A DNA stretch of 64,000 bases from Tetrahymena thermophila SB210 (taxonomy: Eukaryota > Ciliophora > Oligohymenophorea > Hymenostomatida > Tetrahymenidae): positions 124,001 to 188,000 of the forward strand of contig NW_002475971.1 in assembly GCF_000189635.1 (NCBI RefSeq), in the 5' to 3' direction. The position numbers and the translations under genes are program-made. A model generated the notes under the pieces. That model was not told the origin of the DNA. It saw nothing but the letters and a program-made list of their open reading frames with translations, and ran no database searches. Shown here one piece after another: positions 1 through 17,482 of the stretch (position 1 is its first letter; every line of letters starts with the position of its first letter).

Positions 1-2963
1 AAAAGAAATTGCATTTTTAATAAAGTAACTTCTCTGATTTAAAATATTTAATATTAGGTATTGTGATAAATCCACCAGCTTCGAAAAATAAACACAGCTC
101 GTCTTAGTACATGAATGCGAGTACAGTTTCTCAAGATAGCAGATTTAGTGATTTAGAGACATAAGCAAGTTTAAGTCAATTTATAGGTCCTGGAGCTTAT
201 AATCCAAATTACAGTTGTGTAGAGCCAAAAAAGAGTGTGCCTATACCTAGAAGTAAAAGGTTTGAGTAACCTAAAAAAACTTCCATTGATTTCTTAAATC
301 CAAATTATGATGCTATCAAAAGAAAAGCCCCTGGAGTATCTATAAAAAATAAAATACCTCGTAATGCTAAGCAAGAGGCTAAAGATAACGAAAGACGTGC
401 TTTTGAATTAGAGGCAGCTATGATACAAAGAATGGGAAAGGTAGACAACGATAGATATTTGAGGTAATTTTCAGCTTTTAAAATATAATTTATCTTCATT
501 CTTTAATCAATTTTAATATTAAAATTTGAAAGAAAAAAAAAACCATCGTGCTCGTAATTTAAGTTTAATTGATATATAAAAAACATAGGTTTTAGGAATT
601 AAATTATGAAATCTTCAATCTTTTAAATCTTCTTTTTTCCAAATTTAATAAAAGGATTAAATTAGCATAAAAGGTCTCTTAAATTAACGTTTTTATATTT
701 AATCAAATAATTCAAAGAACGCTAAAATCAATATCAGTTTATTGTCAGCTATTTTTTCTTTTAAATTTTTTTTTTCCATCTTTTAAATTAAGCTAAAAAA
801 ATATTGGGTAAAAATGATGACATTTTAAATATATCACTTACCTACCTCAAAAACAAAAATTTTGATTATAAATTTAGCAAACTCTAATACAAAATGATAG
901 CTTTAAAATAGTAGGATGATTATTTTTTTTGAAAGTGAAATTTATATATAAAAATGAGTGAATATTATTTAAAATCAAATAAATAATTTTTATAAAGGGC
1001 GAACCCAGGTGGTGTAATAATCAAAAAGAGTATAAGAGATGTGACAGCTGCTCCAAAAGGATCAAGATAAAAAATAGCAGCAGTGTTTAAATTTTTAGAT
1101 TAGCTTCGAGAAATAAGAGAAAGAGGGCCTGCTGCATATGAAGTACAATAGCCAGAGCCTGCTCCCACAATGGTAGTATACAGAAAAAGCTCATATAGTC
1201 CACTGCGAAAAGATCCAAAAGAAGATATTCCAGGACCTGATTATTATTATTGCAAAGATGATATGATTAAGGACGCTAAGCCTGCATGGACGTTTGCAAA
1301 AGAACTTAAAGAAAAACCTTTAAGCTTGGAAGATTAAGATAACAGAAACTACGAGATTAATGAAAATTAAATAAAAAAAAATCCTATATCAGCAATAATA
1401 TTAAAAGAACACAAGCCGAAATTTATTGGAGAGGAAGGCTAATTAGAGTAATTATTGATTTTGATTAATTATTTGTTATTTACGTTAATGAATTTATTGA
1501 TGGGAGGGAATAAATAGATTATTATTTTTTCAATTAATTGTTAAAATTTTTTCAATATGTTTATGTCTGTCTTTTTAGAAAAATAATTAAAAATGAAAAC
1601 TTATTCATTATTATTTACAAAAAATATAATTTTATTTTATTACTAACTGTCATATCTTTAACTTTTAGGCTAGAAAGAGGACCTGGCGCTTATTATCCAT
1701 AATACAATCAAACAGAAAAAAGAAATGACATTGGTGTAGTTAAAATACCTGAAATAAATGACAACAATGCAAGAGAAAATAATATGGATTATCTTTATTA
1801 AAATGAAAACTTTGATAATGACTTGATATTCCCATCAGTTGATCCAATTAAACCCAATAATAAAAAAGGATTTAAATATTACGAACCAACTGATCATAAG
1901 CCAGATAATCCACCTGATAAAGAACTATTTAAAGAAGAATGGTAATTCTATGACTATGATTTGAACAAGGTAAATTAACTATATATTTAAAGTTAAAAAT
2001 TTCTCAAAAAAAATTAAATACTGATTTTAACTATTTGCTTTAACCATTATTTATATAAAATTTTTTTTATACAATTTAGATAAGAGAAAATATGACTAAG
2101 GGAGGAGATTTTAGTAATAAAATGCAAAAAGATATTTTTGCTGAACATGAAGAATTTATGAGAATTATGAGAGAGTATTATGATAAGCAAAATAAGATTC
2201 CTCACCTTGGTGAATATGAAGTAGACTATAGATAAGTTGATAGACATATCCCCGGAATAGATATTGAAAAATTGCCTGAAAAAGACACTGGTCCGATAGT
2301 CAAGCCTGAAGGAGATGTTGATGGTGATAATCTTATACTTAATAATGTTGAAAGACCTACTAAAAAGCTTCCTGATATTAAATTTGATAAAATGATTGGA
2401 AGACCAGAAAAGGTAATAGTTGAAAACCTAACTTTATTAAGTTATTTTAGAGATTATTTTAATTATTTATTTTTTTTATGAGTTTAAAAATCTAAAAATT
2501 ATAATTTTTCTATATCCTGAAATTTTAAAATAGGATGAAGATAATATTAATTATGAGGAAGAAATTAAATTAGATGTAAATATAGCACCTATAAAGCCAA
2601 AAGTACCTGTACTTGTCAACATGAAAAAACAAAAAGAAAGGGATGAAGTTTTTGGGGCTGAAAAACCAGAAGAAGAAAAAATTGATTTAGATATAAAATA
2701 TACACAGTAAGACAAAAAAGTAAAATCTAATAACTTTTCTATAATGCTCCCTTTATAATTTTAAAATCTAATTAAAATAGATAAAAGGATATGTAGATAT
2801 AGGAAAAATATAAACAAGAGAAGAAGATCCTAACTATAATCCAAAAGTTAAAGATGCAGAAGTTTACATTGAGCCTTAAGTTACATAAGTTAAACCACAA
2901 AAAAAAGCAGGTGTAAATATGGGTAAAGGAGCAAAAAGGTTTCCAACTTCTAAAAACTCATGA
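1..2963 (+). CDS. Sperm-tail PG-rich repeat (SHIPPO/STPGR-type) protein, 5' end missing
   Basis: Read with TAA/TAG=Q; stop TGA at 2961-2963. Exons I infer: about 58-464, 998-1447, 1669-1969, 2080-2412, 2534-2719, 2781-2963, with GT-AG introns that keep frame (phases 2,2,0,0,0). An AG at 56-57 looks like the acceptor of the first visible exon, so the start lies left of the window. The protein repeats short Pro-Gly motifs: FIGPGAYNP, RGPAAYEV, IPGPDYYY, RGPGAYYP, HIPGIDI, and ends with NMGKGAKRF. Such repeats mark STPGR proteins, which bind axonemal microtubules or the lumen of cilia and sperm tails; a ciliary role fits a ciliate. The 533-nt first intron is the longest in this gene. Seen: repeats and splicing. 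Inferred: ciliary location. Which STPGR member it is cannot be told. Confidence 0.75.
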
Positions 2964-4342
2964 AAAAAAACAGATTATTAAAAAATAAATTATAAAGTTT
3001 AAACATAATATCAAAAAACCTTTTAGAAATTTAAAAAAATTAAAACAAATCCTTAATAAAAGTTAAAAATAGAAGTAATTGATTACAAATATATAAAAAT
3101 AAATAAAAATGCTTATAGAAATAACCCGAATTTGTTAAAAATTAAATAAAATTTATATTTGTTTTTTTTAACATTTTATTTTTTCAATTTACAACTTTAG
3201 CTAATTAATTGTTCTAAATTATAAATATGAGTTTAAATATTATTTAAAATTTTTATATATTTTATTCATTTTAAAAATCTATTTTTGTACTAATATTAAG
3301 TTAAGAAAACAATTTCATTTTTTAGAAAAGGAGTTTTTCTAAAAAAAGAATAAATTTATTTAATTTAAAATAGATAAAAATATAATTTTTATTTCAAAAT
3401 GAAAAGATTTGAAAGTATTTTCATCTCTTTTCATTTATTGAAAATTTATAAATTAAATAATCTTGAATCTATTTTTAAGTATGTAAGAAAGTTAATTTAC
3501 AAAATTGATTTTAGAAAATAAAAATTAATAAAACAGCTTCTTAATTTTTATAAGGGAAACTATCCATAGAAAAACAAATAAGTTAATAAAAATAATAATA
3601 TTTTGAATTGGTTAAAAATAAAAATATAAATTTAAAAATGAATAGAGTTTAAATTATTTTAATCTTTTTGTATGTATTTTTAATATCTTCTAGATATAAT
3701 TTGATATTGAATATTTTAATAAATTTAGTTTATTCATTTTTAAAATTTATATTTTCTAAAAATTTCGTTTTTAGAAGAAAAAAATTAATAAAATTGATAA
3801 TATTTAATATGGATAAGCATAGCATTTTCATTTTAAAATGAAAAGGGTTCAAATTATTTTAAATATTTTACAAATATTTAATCTTAACAAATTTATATTA
3901 TTTTATAAATTTCTAAGATATAAACTTAGATTTAATTTTAATTTAACTATTAGGATGAAAGAGATATTTTTAAATAATAAATTAGCAATCTTATTAAATT
4001 TTTGTTTGGAATATATCAATATTTTAAGAAGTAAATTTATGAATTAATTATATTGCTAAATTTATATTTTAAATAATTAATTTTGATTAAATATTTTTTT
4101 AATTTTGTTATTTAGAGTTAAATAACAAGATTGATAGATGTAAACTATTATCTATATCTTTCTTTTATATAATTTGTAATGTTCTAGATTAACATATTTT
4201 TTAATATGTGTAACTCGACACAAATTTATTTTTAAATTACAACAATTTATTTAAGTTAAATACTTAATAAAAATTTTATAATAAAAAAAAATAAATTGAA
4301 GAAATAAACAAAAAAATTTGGCTAAAAAATATTTAAACAATC
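2964..4342. other. AT-rich spacer without recognised gene
   Basis: Nearly pure A+T, with homopolymer runs and frequent TGA in all code-6 frames. It contains the 3' flank of the PG-rich gene and the upstream region of the next one. No RNA gene or coding exon seen. Confidence 0.7.
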
Positions 4343-5167
4343 ATGCTTAGTAAAATCCTTTCATCTGAATCTGAAAAATTTATCAAACTAGCTTTTGGAA
4401 ATGCTAAAAATCTTGAAAGCAGCAAATTTATTTATTCTATTAATTTATTAAGTTAAGGTCCTAGTAATGATGAACTTAAAGTTATAATAAAAAATGAATA
4501 TACTCCTTCTCTTCCTATTGATTATAAAGCCTTCAGCTTTTTGAGATGCTTTTGCGATATTTATGTTACTAGTGGAGAAAGTGTGAGAAAATAAAATAAT
4601 GATGGAACTCAATCAAAGCCTGAATTCTTAGGATTCAAAGATTGGGAGTAGCTATTTAAATAGACACCTAACAACAAAATAAACTACATTTTATCATAAA
4701 AGTTTGACAAACAAACTTTGTATTAAATGAATGCTATAAAAGCTCCACACTAGAAAACGCTACTCACTAATAATCCAAAGCTAGAAGAGGAAATTAAAAA
4801 AGACTAAAGCCTTTAAAACTATATCGAATAATATTAAATTTAGTTTACTCCTCCCATGGATAACTTACAAGAAGCAATAAATTATTTACAAAAAACCTAC
4901 CCAGAACAAAGGGTTCTTATTGAATTAGGTATTACCACTGTTAAATAAGCTCTTAATATTATTGATCCAGCTATTTAACCTCTTGATTTGCTAGTTTTAT
5001 CAATCTACTAGGGATTCTTAGAAGAAGAGTTTATTGGTTAAAATCATCCTAATTTGTAGTTTTTTTAATAAAGCTTTGATTTGGTTCACACTTCTGAAAA
5101 ATTTGAAGCATATAAAGGGTTCATTTAATTCTTTATATTCAAGAAAAAACACTCTAATAACCTTTGA
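4343..5167 (+). CDS. Unknown intronless protein, 274 aa
   Basis: One open frame from ATG 4343 to TGA 5165-5167, with many in-frame TAA/TAG (Q) and no intron. It starts MLSKILSSESEKFIKLAF and ends FFIFKKKHSNNL. No signal peptide or membrane segment. Mixed polar and hydrophobic content (for example QRVLIELGITTVKQALNIID, then LLVLSIYQGFLEEEF) suggests a folded helical protein. I recognise no family. Base use changes clearly at both ends of the frame, where the flanks become almost pure A+T, which supports a real gene. The next gene on the same strand starts about 440 nt downstream and is also intronless; no sequence similarity between the two is apparent. Confidence 0.7.
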
Positions 5168-5609
5168 TGAATCTACTTAATTTACTTAAAAAACAGCTAA
5201 GTAATATAAATTGTAATTTATTGTTAGATAAAAGCCAATTGTATCTATATATATTGTTTTTATTAGTTAGCTTTTAAGTTTTTAAAAATTTTTAGAGTAA
5301 AATTCAATAATTTTACTTTCAAGTTTCTGCTAAATAGTTTATTTTTAAGTAATAACTTAGTAAAATAATATGAATTTCTGTATTAACTTTTGAATATTTT
5401 CTTTTCTATCATCAAATTATTTAAATAAAATAAAATAGCCTATTGTTATATTTTCCTTTTCAAAGTTGAATTTAATTATCAAAATTCATTAAAAAGATTA
5501 CTCAAGAATTAATTAATTTATCAGAGCAAGGAGCATAAAGTAGATCAATTTCAATAAAAAAATAATATTGATATAGTGTTTTTTTAATACGAAAGAAACC
5601 TCATTTAAA
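5168..5609. other. AT-rich spacer
   Basis: About 440 nt of A+T-rich DNA between two same-strand intronless genes. Nothing recognised. Confidence 0.7.
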
Positions 5610-6692
5610 ATGGATTTCAATGAGCAGTCGTATTATAAAACAAAACATTTGGATATCAGTAAAGATGATTTTAAAACTATATTAGAAGTTCCTTCTTAAG
5701 GAGAAGTAGTTAGATTTATCGAAAAATATTAGGATCCTGATAAATTTATAAAAATTAGTTAAAACGGCAGTAATCTATTAGTAGAAATAGTTTCAGTGAT
5801 AAAGGGTGACAATTAGGCAAATTTTAATACTATAATCCAGGAATAGATAACCTTAGATAATATTTTAAGCGTAAGCATATATAAGCTTAGTAAACATTCT
5901 TACTTGGTCAAGGAACTCAGAAAACTTTATTGTTTAAAAGTTACTGAGTGTCGAATAAAAGTAGAAAAGGTCTATAGAAATATTGAAATAGGGCATTTAT
6001 TTCGAATTGACGATTTGAAGTTTGTTGTTTAATACTCCTAAGGATTGAAAATATTCCACTCTCGTACTTTTAAAATCATAAAATGTATATAATCTTAAGA
6101 TATCCTATTACTAGGAAGCTTAAAACAAAGAAGCTAGGTATTAATATAGAAAGACAATTGTCTTTACTCATAAAGTATTTGCTGCTTAAATATGAAGCAA
6201 GTTAATACTTGTGATGCTTTTGCAAGAACTTTATTTTTAAAAAAGAAATATTTACTTTAAATAGAGCAGTCAAACGAAGATGCTTATATCTCAATTTGCA
6301 GTTTATAAAACATATAAGAATACTCTAAAGAAAGTGAGTAAGTCTAGCAGTAAGAAAATACAAATGCTATTCAAAAGAGATTGCAAAATATAACAAATAT
6401 TCAAAGTTGCTCAATATACACTCATTAAATTAAAGATAATAATCAAGTAGTTAATTAGTAGGATTACTTAATTTTAATAGCTCGCTGTAATACAAATAAT
6501 CGAATTCAGACATAGTGCTTATTTTTCAAAATAGATTGTAACTAGCTTATTGACTGTCCCAATTATCATTTTAATGAAGGCTACCCTTCGTTAGTTAAAT
6601 GTTTATCTTTCCATAACGAAGAAGTCTACTTCTTTATTTAATTTGATATTTTCAGTAAGACTTTCTATATAAATAAACTTTTCCCTAGATGA
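5610..6692 (+). CDS. Unknown intronless protein, 360 aa
   Basis: Open frame from ATG 5610 to TGA 6690-6692 in code 6. Begins MDFNEQSYYKTKHLDISKDD. It contains alternating hydrophobic strands (YLVKELRKLYCLKVTECRIK; GHLFRIDDLKFVVQYSQGLK; DYLILIARCNTNNRIQTQCL) and many cysteines (at least twelve) scattered without a regular spacing. This pattern looks like a beta-rich cytosolic domain, but I cannot assign a family. No signal peptide or transmembrane helix. It converges on the GCN2-like gene, whose stop lies about 460 nt downstream on the other strand. Confidence 0.7.
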
Positions 6693-7153
6693 AAAGTAGT
6701 TCTTTCTTGATAAATATAATGTATACAGCCAACATAAAAATATAATTTTTAAATTTTAAAGTTAAAAAAACTTTTGTATGAGTTTTTAAAAATGAAAGTA
6801 GCAGTTTAAATAATTTATTAAAAATGTACTCACAGTCAAAATATAAATTAATTTATCAAATTTAATAACAAATTATCTAATAAATACTTGCAAATGAGTC
6901 AATATTTGTTAGTTAAGAAGAAAAAAAAGTAGAAGTTTGCATGTAGTTTTTATGTTTTACTATAAAAAGAATACAAAAAATTATTATAAATAAATACATT
7001 TATTATAGATGGAAATAAGTATTATGATAATAGTGCTTTAAAATAAATTATTTGTTTGTTTGTTTGTTTTATTACTTTTAAAGGGTTTTTTAAATTTTAT
7101 TGTTTTTCAAACTTTTTTATGTAAGTTTTAATGGAGTCATTAATAAATTTCTT
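6693..7153. other. Convergent 3' spacer with a TGTT microsatellite
   Basis: The 3' ends of two convergent genes meet here. A short (TGTT)n run lies near 7048-7068. No gene seen. Confidence 0.65.
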
Positions 7154-12254
<5,101 letters not shown>

Positions 12255-13992
12255 AATGCTAAGCTAATTATACTTAAAAATCTCTTTTATAAGGTTTTGC
12301 TAATATCTAATACTCTTTATTTTCAGATATTAATTTTAATTTTTACTAGATTTTAAATAATCCCAGTTTTGAGTTGATTACAAACAAACAGATATAAACT
12401 TTTTTTGCAAATTTTTATTTTATAAATTAAACATCTATCTATAAATTGTGTAAAATATAACAAAAGAATAATATTAATCAGCACACTTAAGAGATTTAAT
12501 ATTTAATTTTCTGGTTCACATTTCTTAGTATTTTAATTAATTTTTTCAAATCTAGTCTTATTAAAAATTCAAAAAAAAAATAGCTTTAAAGAATAAAACT
12601 TATAAATCTCATCTAACTTTTTGAGTGATTTTAAAGTGTTAAAATTGGCATAATTACACTAATAAAAGAAAATTAATGTTAACACTTCAATATACTTTAA
12701 GACATTTCTTCGTCATCAATAATTAAATCTTTAAAAAATAATTGTTTTCTTGATAATATTTCATAATTGATAATGGCTAAGATTAATGACGTTTTAATTA
12801 TTAAATTAATTAAAAATTGTTATTTTATTAAAGCATCTACTTAACAAAATTCGTCACATTTCTTTATAATGTTAAATATTTTTCTTTTTGATATGAAATA
12901 CTTTTTTATTTATCTATTATGAATTTATTAACCCTTATTACATTTTTTATCTACTAGCAGAGATATGTAAATAAGATAGAAATAGAAAATTCAAATTTTA
13001 ATTTAGAGTATCTTTTTAACTAGTTATTTTATTTTCTGGAAAAAAATAAAATCATGAGCTTAAAGATTTAAATTTAGTTTTTTTCAAATTAAAAAAATTT
13101 ATTTTACAAATAATTTTAAACAATTTAAACAAAAAATTAATATATTTTTTTAATTTAAAAACCTTTAATTTATAAAGAGATTAATCTTTCATTATTTAAA
13201 AGAAAATAAATAAATAATAAAATGTTTTAAATTCAATAACTTTTAATATACTTTAAAATTTATTATTTGAGAATATTAAATTTTAAAAAATTTTAAAATT
13301 TACAAACGATATCATAAACTAATATTAAAATTAAGTAATAATTAAAATATCGAGAATATCTGTATATACCAATATATATAAACTTCTTTAAGTCAATTAA
13401 AAACTATTTTGTAAAAATAAATATTAAAAAGAAGAATATCAATTGTTGATAATCAATAAACTCTAATAATTTAATTTGAAAAATAAAATATTAAACACTA
13501 AAATATAATTTTAAAACCAATCTACTTTTTTAAATAAATTTTTTAAGAAATACTCAATCATACAAAAATATTTATTTTTTATTTAATTAGTTTATATAGA
13601 AAAGAGTTTACAAACATTTTAAGAGTTTCTTTATTTTAATTATCAATTGGATCTAAAATTTTGTAAGGGCTTTGTTGAGCATAAATAAGATCGTCTATTA
13701 AAAAATAAATCTTCTACATAATAAGATATTGTGTTTTCATCAGAATAATATAAATTATGATAAATTATTGATTTTGGTTTCTCATAAATAGAAATTATTA
13801 GTTTTTGATTCATCTATTATTATTGTTTTATATAAATGATAGATAGATCCATAGATAGAAAACCAGGCTGCCTCTATAAAATAAATAAATTAATTAATTA
13901 AATTGTATCGTTTTGTAAAATATAAAGTAAAACATCAAATAATAATTAATATTTCTACATATAGATAGAATATACCTCCCTCAACATAGTAA
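12255..13992. other. Divergent upstream spacer, AT-rich
   Basis: About 1.7 kb between two divergent genes (GCN2-like and Tudor-SN). It must hold both promoters, but no defined element is visible. Long A/T runs only; no open frame that splices sensibly. Confidence 0.65.
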
Positions 13993-16808
13993 ATGAAGAC
14001 TGGACTTTTAGCAAACATTATTTCAAGCAGAAATATTATTATATAGAAAAAAAACAAGCCTCCTATTGAATTAAAATTAGCAAATTGGTAAAATATACCT
14101 TTGTTTGAATCATTTTCAAAAGATGATGAACCTGGTGGCTTAGAAGCAAAGCAGTTTTTGTGTTAATTTGTAAGATAAAAAATAAAATTTTAAGTTGATA
14201 AATCAACCCAGGAAGTAGTTATATGGGATGACGAATAAGACTAATCAAAGAGTATTAATGATTAGTTACTATCTTTCTTAGCTTCTAATAACTTTAATAA
14301 GTAGTACTCTAAGACAATCAACGATTATACTGTTCCAATTTCAAGAGATTTATACAATTAAATAACTATTAAAGCTAATTAAACTTATGAATTTTTTTTT
14401 GATGAAATAAATTCTGAAGGATAGTTCATAGCTTTTGAAAAAAATACAAATACATTGATAGTTTTTTAACCATAATTTGTTAAAATACCTGTTATTGGTC
14501 CTTAGTATAAGTAATTCCTAGATGCCAATTTACTTGATAATCAAATACTCTCAAAAACTCATACAATTTGCATTTCCTCATTAGAATATGATTCAAAAAA
14601 AACTCTCATTTTTAATGGTAAATAAAAACAAATGAAGTATAATTAATTTATCAATTATTATTAAAAAATCAGGTCTATTTGATAAGATAAGTGTTCTATT
14701 AAAAGATGGTGTAGCAAGCTTAACAGATATGGCATTCCTCTCTATCAAAGATTAGGATTTACTTGAGTAATATGATGAATATATATGCTAAGCATAAGCA
14801 GAAAACAAAGGTATTTGGGGTAAATAAACTGATTTTGATTCACTGATCACTAGAATAGATTCATTCCTTGGAATTGTAAACTACTTTATAAATTAAAAAT
14901 ATATTTAAACAAGACTAAAATGTATAAAGGTACGCGAAGTTGAATCTGGTATAGTTTTAGTTATAGAAAGAATAGGTGAAGAGCAAAGCTAGTCTAAGAT
15001 GATAAAAATTTAGCTTAGTAAAATTTAATGTCCATAAGGATTAGAAAGAGGTGCTTTTGAAGCGAGAGAGTATCTAAGAAAGCTTGTCATAGGTGCTGAA
15101 GTCGATGTTTTCTTAGAAAAAGAATAGGGATTTTTGCAATGCGCCACTGTTATAATTTCTAGCTCTTAACTCAACTTAAATTAATATTTAGTAAGTAACG
15201 GATATGCAAAAGTAAACAAATTTTATTATTTTATAAAAAATATTAATCAGTAATTATTTAGATAAAAGAAGAATTCAAAGGAAATTTTACAGACCACAAA
15301 TGGATTTAGACTGAACTTGATTAGAAGCTAGCAATTTAAAATTAAAAAGGTATACATAATAAAGATTTGGGTATTATGAGATTAAAAGAGATTGGAGTAA
15401 AGGAGACATTAGAATTATACTAAACTTAGATTAAATAAAACATGAATAAGGAATAGTATTAGTGTATAGTTGAAAAAGTTCTCACTGGTGACAGATTACT
15501 TATGAGATTTATCAGCTTTAGTGTAATTAATTAATAAATCAAAATTTTTCTTTTAGAATGTTTTAAAAAAATATAATTTAAATAATAATTTAGGTAATTG
15601 TCAAAGTCAAATTATTTGGTATTAAATGTTTCCAAAATGATCCTAATTAGCCTACTCTGTAGGAAAACTACAGGAAATCAATTGATTATAACTACAAGAC
15701 TCTTATGAATAGAAATGTCTAAGTTGACGTTATAGGCTTACATGATGGTTGCTTGTTGTGTAAAGTATATAATTAGAAAAAGTAAGATTAATCCTAACTT
15801 CTCTTAGAAGAGGGTTTAGCCTATTTCAAATAAGAAGTAAATTTTTTTAATTTTAATGTAAATCATAATAATTCTTTGTAATTTTTGAATAAAGACTGAT
15901 AATTATGATTCAATTTATGAAGCCTGCTAGGAAAAAGCTAAATAGGAAAAAAGAGGTATTTGGGAACATGAAAAAGTAGATGTGTTACTAGAATTACATG
16001 ATAACACAAGCTCGATGTTGAAATTTATTAAACAAAGCAGTTCATAAGGTGACTGCAAAGTACCTGTACATATATCTTAAATTAAAAGTGCCAATGAATT
16101 TTATGTAATCTATGAAAATAACCCAATTTAGAAATAGATAGATGACTTAGTTGATAGTTATGACTTGCCTAAGCTGTAAAAACTTAAAGTTATCAAATAA
16201 AAAACTTTATGTGTTGCTAAAAGTGAATAAGATGGTAAACTATATAGAGGTAAAATTGTTCAGAAGCCAGCTAATTCTTAAGTTGACGTTGAATTTATTG
16301 ATTATGGTTTGATTGAAAAATTGCCCACTGCTAATCTTTACTAGCTACCAACAGTAAATTTAATTTATAAAATGATTCTTTAAAGCATATTTTCATTAAA
16401 TAATAGGATTTAGCTAAATACGAGGCATAATGCTAGCTCTGCACATTAGCATATGTAAAAGTACCATTTGGAAACCATAAACTTGCAAAAGCTGCTAAAA
16501 AAGAATTTGAAAAGTTACTTGATAATGGATATGTTGAAGCAGAATTTGTTTAAGCAGGAGGAAATCTAACTAGCATAATACTTACATTTGAGAATGAACC
16601 TGAGCTCGATAGATCTATTAATGCACTAATGATATAATCTGGATTTGCTAGAATAAACTTTAATATACCAAATAATCCTTTCTCAGATGAATTATTCTAA
16701 GATCTAGAGTACGATGCGACTGATTAATAAATTGGAATTTGGGCTCTGAATAATCAAGATAGATTATCTGATGACGAAGGAGATAGTAGTGATAGTTATG
16801 ACTATTGA
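13993..16808 (+). CDS. SND1: Tudor-SN (SND1, staphylococcal nuclease-like repeats plus Tudor domain)
   Basis: Six exons (13993-14617, 14673-15211, 15262-15522, 15594-15836, 15895-16353, 16407-16808) give 842 aa, TGA at 16806-16808. Several SNase-like units are visible: one ends YICQAQAENKGIWG, another AREYLRKLVIGAEVDVFL, a third EACQEKAKQEKRGIWEHE; these match the end helices of OB-fold SN domains. Near residues 655-709 lies a Tudor domain (KLYRGKIV, DVEFIDYGLIEKLPTANLYQ), which in the family binds methylated Arg. A last split SN-like unit follows (KLAKAAKKEFEKLLDNGYVEAEF), and the tail is acidic and Ser-rich. Family members act in RNA binding, decay and small-RNA effector complexes. Length is close to the usual 880-910 aa. 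Whether any SN unit keeps nuclease residues cannot be judged here. Confidence 0.9.
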
Positions 16809-17482
16809 CTTCAAAAATGATATATTCTAAATTAACAAAATAAATACTTTTTGATCTAACAAATCCTTTAGCTTAAAATTTAATAAATTTGGAACTCTTT
16901 GAAATCAAAAAAAGTTTTTATAAATTTTTTAGTAAAAAAATGTTTATTTTTAATTTATAAAAATTAAAGGTTTTTAGTTATTAATAAAATTTAATTATAA
17001 AATTTGTTTTTTTTTTTAAATTTAGACTTTTAATTGTTTTTTTTACTAAAAAATTATTTTGATAGAAAAAATAAAATAAACTAAAATATTTGTTTATAAC
17101 TTTCATTAATAATCTTTTATTAAAATAATATGAAATCATAGTTTTATATATGATTACAAAAAGATATATTTCAAAATATTTTGATTTTTTTAAAAGAAAA
17201 TAAAGTTTATTTAATTATTAATTTTTCAAGCTGTTAGCTTTGAAATATTATAAACTTTATTTAGTAAACAATAAATATTTATTTACATCAAGAATTTAAA
17301 TTTTCTTATTGGAAATTTAACAAATAAATTTAATCAATTTTTATAATTTTAGGAAAATCAATTTTAAATAACAGGTTTTTTATCAACAGCTTTAAATTTT
17401 TTTAATTTATCAGATTTATTAATTTAAGGGTGAATTAATTAACTTTAAGTCTTAGAATAAATCATTTTATTAATTTTTGAAA
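16809..17482. other. Convergent AT-rich spacer
   Basis: 3' flank of Tudor-SN and of the next minus-strand gene. Homopolymeric A/T; no gene seen. Confidence 0.65.

Noticed and set aside
3838..4047. 69-aa frame in the left spacer
   Set aside because: Almost only A/T-type residues (I, L, N, F, K), no homologous pattern, base use like the spacer.
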